Source of the DNA: Acidobacteriota bacterium
GTDB lineage: Bacteria > Acidobacteriota > Aminicenantia > Aminicenantales > Saccharicenantaceae
Assembly (NCBI GenBank): GCA_033549365.1
Contig: JAWSUF010000003.1
Coordinates: forward strand, 310,001-374,000
Direction of reading: 5' to 3'
DNA: 64,000 nt
Notes under the pieces: generated by a model
What the model was told of the DNA's origin: nothing
The model's database searches: none
What the model saw: the letters and a program-made list of their open reading frames with translations, nothing else
Shown: positions 62,401 through 64,000 of the stretch, piece after piece
How the letters are laid out: the number at the start of each line of letters is the position of its first letter
How positions within the stretch are numbered: the first letter of the stretch is position 1
Translations under genes and position numbers: made by a program

Positions 62401-62663
62401 TTCCAGGTTGCGCCGCCGTCCGTGGTCTTGAAAATGCCTCCCGAGGCCGCTCCGATATAGTAAACGGAGGGATCGCCCGGGATGCCTGCGACGGCGATCA
62501 CGCGGTTTCCGACCGGTCCGATATGCCGGTATTTGAGCCGGCCGAAGAGATCGGGTTCGGCGGGCGCTGAGGGTTTGGACTGGGATCGGCCTCCGGCGGG
62601 CAGAATGAGGGTCAGGCAGAGGAGGATTCCGGCGGCGAGGATTTTTCGGCTGGCGGTTGTCAT
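59430..62663 (-). CDS. Secreted BNR/Asp-box (VPS10-sortilin-like) repeat protein
   Basis: The 1077-residue exported protein has a signal peptide (ILAAGILLCLTLILPAGG) and a beta-propeller region over about residues 40-730 made of BNR/Asp-box repeats such as GGIFKTTDGGATW, GIYKSEDAGKTWTRMG, GVFRTTDSGKSWEQV and GLLHVTRDGGKTWTNL. The C-terminal 300 residues contain a beta-sandwich part (KAEPEGEVVITILNAEGRVVRTL) and a helical end. This architecture is frequent in Acidobacteriota-type genomes and is annotated as a glycosyl hydrolase or sortilin-like protein, but no catalytic residues can be assigned. GGGAG precedes the ATG. It is followed by the YfcC carrier. Confidence 0.87.
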   Translation of the reverse strand: MTTASRKILAAGILLCLTLILPAGGRSQSKPSAPAEPDLFGRLKYRHIGPVGNRVIAVAGIPGDPSVYYIGAASGGIFKTTDGGATWNPIFDAQPVSSVGALAVAPSDPNIVWAGTGETFIRSNVSQGDGIYKSEDAGKTWTRMGLENTGRIGRVLIDPRNPDVVFAAAMGHCYGPQQDRGVFRTTDSGKSWEQVLFVDENTGCSDIAMDPNNPRILFAGMWPMFIRTWGRWSGGPGGGLHVSRDGGTTWQKLQGRGLPSTEIGKVALAVSPSDSERIYALIETADEGLWRSDNGGASWTHVNRDHALLNRPLYYTRLIVSPSNADEVYFPATGFHMTKDGGKTIQRFSVWGGDHHDMWIDPADPDRMIVGNDQGIALSTNRGKTWRGIELPIAQMYHGTTDNRIPYYVYGNRQDGTSYRVPSNSRTGGTIPRGLWHPVGGFESGHAMVDPVDNNIIWSGNYDGMLDRFDLRTMQSRAVSVRPESIQGWAAEDVKYRFQWTFPIAISPHDHNRVYVGSQFVHQTTDGGHSWRVISPDLSTNDPEKMQITGGITVDDASPLYTCTLFAIAESPLSDGEIWAGTNDGLLHVTRDGGKTWTNLTKNIPNLPPWGTVSNIEPSRHSQGTCYVTFDLHQVNDRNPYVYKTADYGKSWKNISSNIPRTHLSYAHCVREDPVREGLLYLGVENALYVSFDDGGRWLPLQSNLPHAPIHWLEIQSHFNDLVAATYGRGFWILDDITPLQQRTAEVAGSDVHLFAPRPAYRFQSVAAPTGAPNDPSFGRNPPYGASLNYQLKAEPEGEVVITILNAEGRVVRTLKTEVPEEGADDGGRPAERFSVPKSAGINRIWWDLRWDRTDEIRLWTPAVGHEHAGVGEKGWRRFPLGRFQRGPLVEPGTYTVKLTVADREMTQTLVVRKDPNTAGSEADVRAATGLLLDIHAMTNTSASLINRAELIRKQLADLALVLKDHPESEPILAAARALDKKIIDFEDFFFPVGLTGSGDSLRWPDKFYAKLGFLARHVAAGDFPPTTQQIEVHAQMKSQLAEREADFKNIVEDDLGALNQMLREKDIPHVVSRFEK

Positions 62664-62712
62664 GGGTCTCCCTTCATGGATGTTTTCCGGCGTCGCATGT
62701 CGGGATGCGGCG

Positions 62713-63747
62713 CTATTTTGAATCGGGCGGTTTGAAGCGGACCTTGAACAGTTCGGGATCGAGGCGGTATTCGTCCAGGGCCTCGGCCGCGGCCGGAGAG
62801 ACGGCCGCGATGAGCGGACCGATCGCCGCCCGCTCGTCTTCGGTGATCTTCAACTTGGAGACGACTTTGACCTCGACGTCTGTTTTCAGGAACCGGTGAA
62901 GGTAGGGAAGACGGAACATGAAATCGATCATGCGGGGGTTCGGATCGAGAAGCTCGATGTCCGGGACCCCGGCCTCGGCGAAGGCCGCGGCGAAGGTCTC
63001 GCGGGCATAACCGTAATGGGTGCAGTTGAAGCTTCCGAAGATCGGGCGGCTCGAGTCGCCGGCCTTTTCCAGGGCTTCGCCGACGAACTGCCGGATCAAG
63101 GCCGAGGTTTCCTCGCTCTCCGGCCCGCGCTCGATGGCCCCGGCCAGAAGGTGGCAGGCCTGGCCGACGATGCGTCCGGCCGGAATGCCGCGCGCGACCA
63201 GCCGGTTTTTATGAGCTTCCGAAGCGATGGTCGTCCGGGTGGCGAAGACGACGGCCATCGCCTCGGGGGTTTTTTCGAATTGATCGGCGATGAGATCCAC
63301 GCCCGCCTCGAGAATGCCGACGACGGGAAACGGCGCCCGGCGGGAAAACTTCGTGTTTTCGTAGACGACCGACAGGGTGTTGCAGGCGATGAGCAGGAGA
63401 TCGGGACGATAGCGCTTGTCCATGGCCTTGAGGACGGCGTCGAAAATCCGGGCTTTCTCCGCTTCGGATTCGAGGCCGTTGTAGCCGATATCGTGAAAGA
63501 GGGCGTTGTAGAAAACGATGCGGGCCCGGCGGAAAATTCCGCTTTCGGGAAGCCGGGCGGCCAGTTCGGCCGCGACGGACAGCCCGCCCAGGCCGGAGTC
63601 GGTGACGACGATGACGACGTCCTCCCTGTTTTGAAGGACATCCTCAATCATGGCCTCCCGGCTCGGGGCCGGAGCGCCGCAGGCCGCCGCAAAAAGGGCG
63701 GTCAGGACGACCGCAACAATCCATCCCGGGACGAATCGTTTTTTCAT
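62713..63747 (-). CDS. Lipoprotein of the aspartate/glutamate racemase superfamily
   Basis: The 344-residue protein begins with a lipoprotein signal (LTALFAAAC, Cys near 23) yet the mature part carries MurI-like motifs: VVTDSGLGGLSVAAELAARLP, LIACNTLSVVYENT with the first catalytic Cys, and GSFNCTHYGYARETF with the second Cys. Glutamate racemase supplies D-Glu for peptidoglycan and is normally cytosolic, so an exported relative is unusual. It could racemise a D-amino acid outside the membrane or have another role. GAGGTTGAC lies before the ATG. It is upstream of the BNR gene (49 nt gap) on the same strand. Confidence 0.82.
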   Translation of the reverse strand: MKKRFVPGWIVAVVLTALFAAACGAPAPSREAMIEDVLQNREDVVIVVTDSGLGGLSVAAELAARLPESGIFRRARIVFYNALFHDIGYNGLESEAEKARIFDAVLKAMDKRYRPDLLLIACNTLSVVYENTKFSRRAPFPVVGILEAGVDLIADQFEKTPEAMAVVFATRTTIASEAHKNRLVARGIPAGRIVGQACHLLAGAIERGPESEETSALIRQFVGEALEKAGDSSRPIFGSFNCTHYGYARETFAAAFAEAGVPDIELLDPNPRMIDFMFRLPYLHRFLKTDVEVKVVSKLKITEDERAAIGPLIAAVSPAAAEALDEYRLDPELFKVRFKPPDSK

Positions 63748-63843
63748 GTCAACCTCTTTTCCGCTTCAGGTATCGCCTACCGCCGCGCCGGCCGCTTCCG
63801 TCGTTTTCGCCGGATCCCATCATGTTGAAGAGAGTCCCGGCAT

Positions 63844-64000
63844 TCAATACCCGACCGCGACGCCGTCGCGCCGCGAGTCGGCGCCTCCATGGAGCTTTCG
63901 GCTCTTTGGGTCGATCCGAATGCCCTGAGCGCCCCCGAAATAGGCATCGAAATCCGGATAAACCCGGATCGTGTGCCCCCAGGACCGGAGCGTTTCGATG
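63844..64000 (-). CDS. ggt: Gamma-glutamyltransferase, C-terminal fragment at window edge
   Basis: On the minus strand the frame from 64000 to the TGA at 63844-63846 reads ETLRSWGHTIRVYPDFDAYF, then GGAQGIRIDPKSRKLHGGAD and SRRDGVAVGY. This is the typical end of gamma-glutamyltranspeptidase (GGAQ-I-IDP-G-L-GG-DPRRDG-A-GY). The enzyme is a periplasmic or secreted Ntn-hydrolase that removes gamma-glutamyl groups from glutathione-like compounds. Only about 51 residues are inside the window. The gap 63748-63843 to the racemase-like gene shows nothing further. Confidence 0.85.
   Translation of the reverse strand, partial: IETLRSWGHTIRVYPDFDAYFGGAQGIRIDPKSRKLHGGADSRRDGVAVGY

Overview
The window is about 64 kb of GC-rich bacterial chromosome. 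Gene density is high, with many ATGA-type overlaps, and there is no rRNA, phage or plasmid gene. The gene content suggests a diderm bacterium of the Acidobacteriota / Candidatus Aminicenantes (OP8) type. The reasons are three TonB-dependent receptors with carboxypeptidase-regulatory-like N-termini but no SusD partner, five GWxTD-family proteins, sulfatase-TPR fusions, an LptF-LptG fusion, Yip1-domain protein, pyruvate phosphate dikinase and a histone-deacetylase-like enzyme. The taxon is inferred from gene content, not from a marker gene.

Layout. 1-4.6 kb: the 3' part of groEL, a fused LptF/LptG lipopolysaccharide-export permease, structured intergenic repeats, and a bifunctional-nuclease-domain protein. 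5-31 kb: an accessory envelope region in which one kit recurs three times: a TonB receptor, a large GWxTD-TPR protein, a small GWxTD lipoprotein, a carboxypeptidase-regulatory/TPR protein, and in the first set two sulfatase-TPR membrane proteins. Each receptor has a clear sigma-54 (-24/-12) promoter, whereas the GWxTD operon promoters that can be read are of the sigma-70 type. 31-45 kb: housekeeping genes bracketed by two inverted copies of an unusual 176-177 bp repeat. This block holds ddl-ruvX-mltG, tRNA-Gly and tRNA-Cys, pyrK-pyrD-pyrF, an aminotransferase, a rhodanese-MauE pair and pyruvate phosphate dikinase. 45-54.6 kb: an HDAC-like hydrolase, cutA, an M20 peptidase, and a six-gene glycan cluster ending in a polyprenyl-phosphate sugar transferase. 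54.8-64 kb: a TRAP-like permease cluster with an exported protein, an overlooked 51-residue membrane protein and a deacylase; then a YfcC-type carrier, a BNR-repeat protein, a racemase-like lipoprotein and the 3' end of a gamma-glutamyltransferase.

The most unusual observations are these. (1) A dispersed repeat family (five copies) in which a hairpin of changing but self-complementary sequence sits directly against a fixed 18-nt core. (2) A second repeat with fixed arms of about 56 and 61 bp around an unrelated core of 59-60 bp. (3) The sigma-54-driven receptors and their GWxTD kits. (4) Several genes whose best promoter places transcription start at or within about 3 nt of the start codon, suggesting leaderless mRNAs. 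(5) A TRAP-like locus in which the usual binding protein and small subunit seem to be replaced by unrelated proteins. All assignments rest on reading the sequence; no database search was run.
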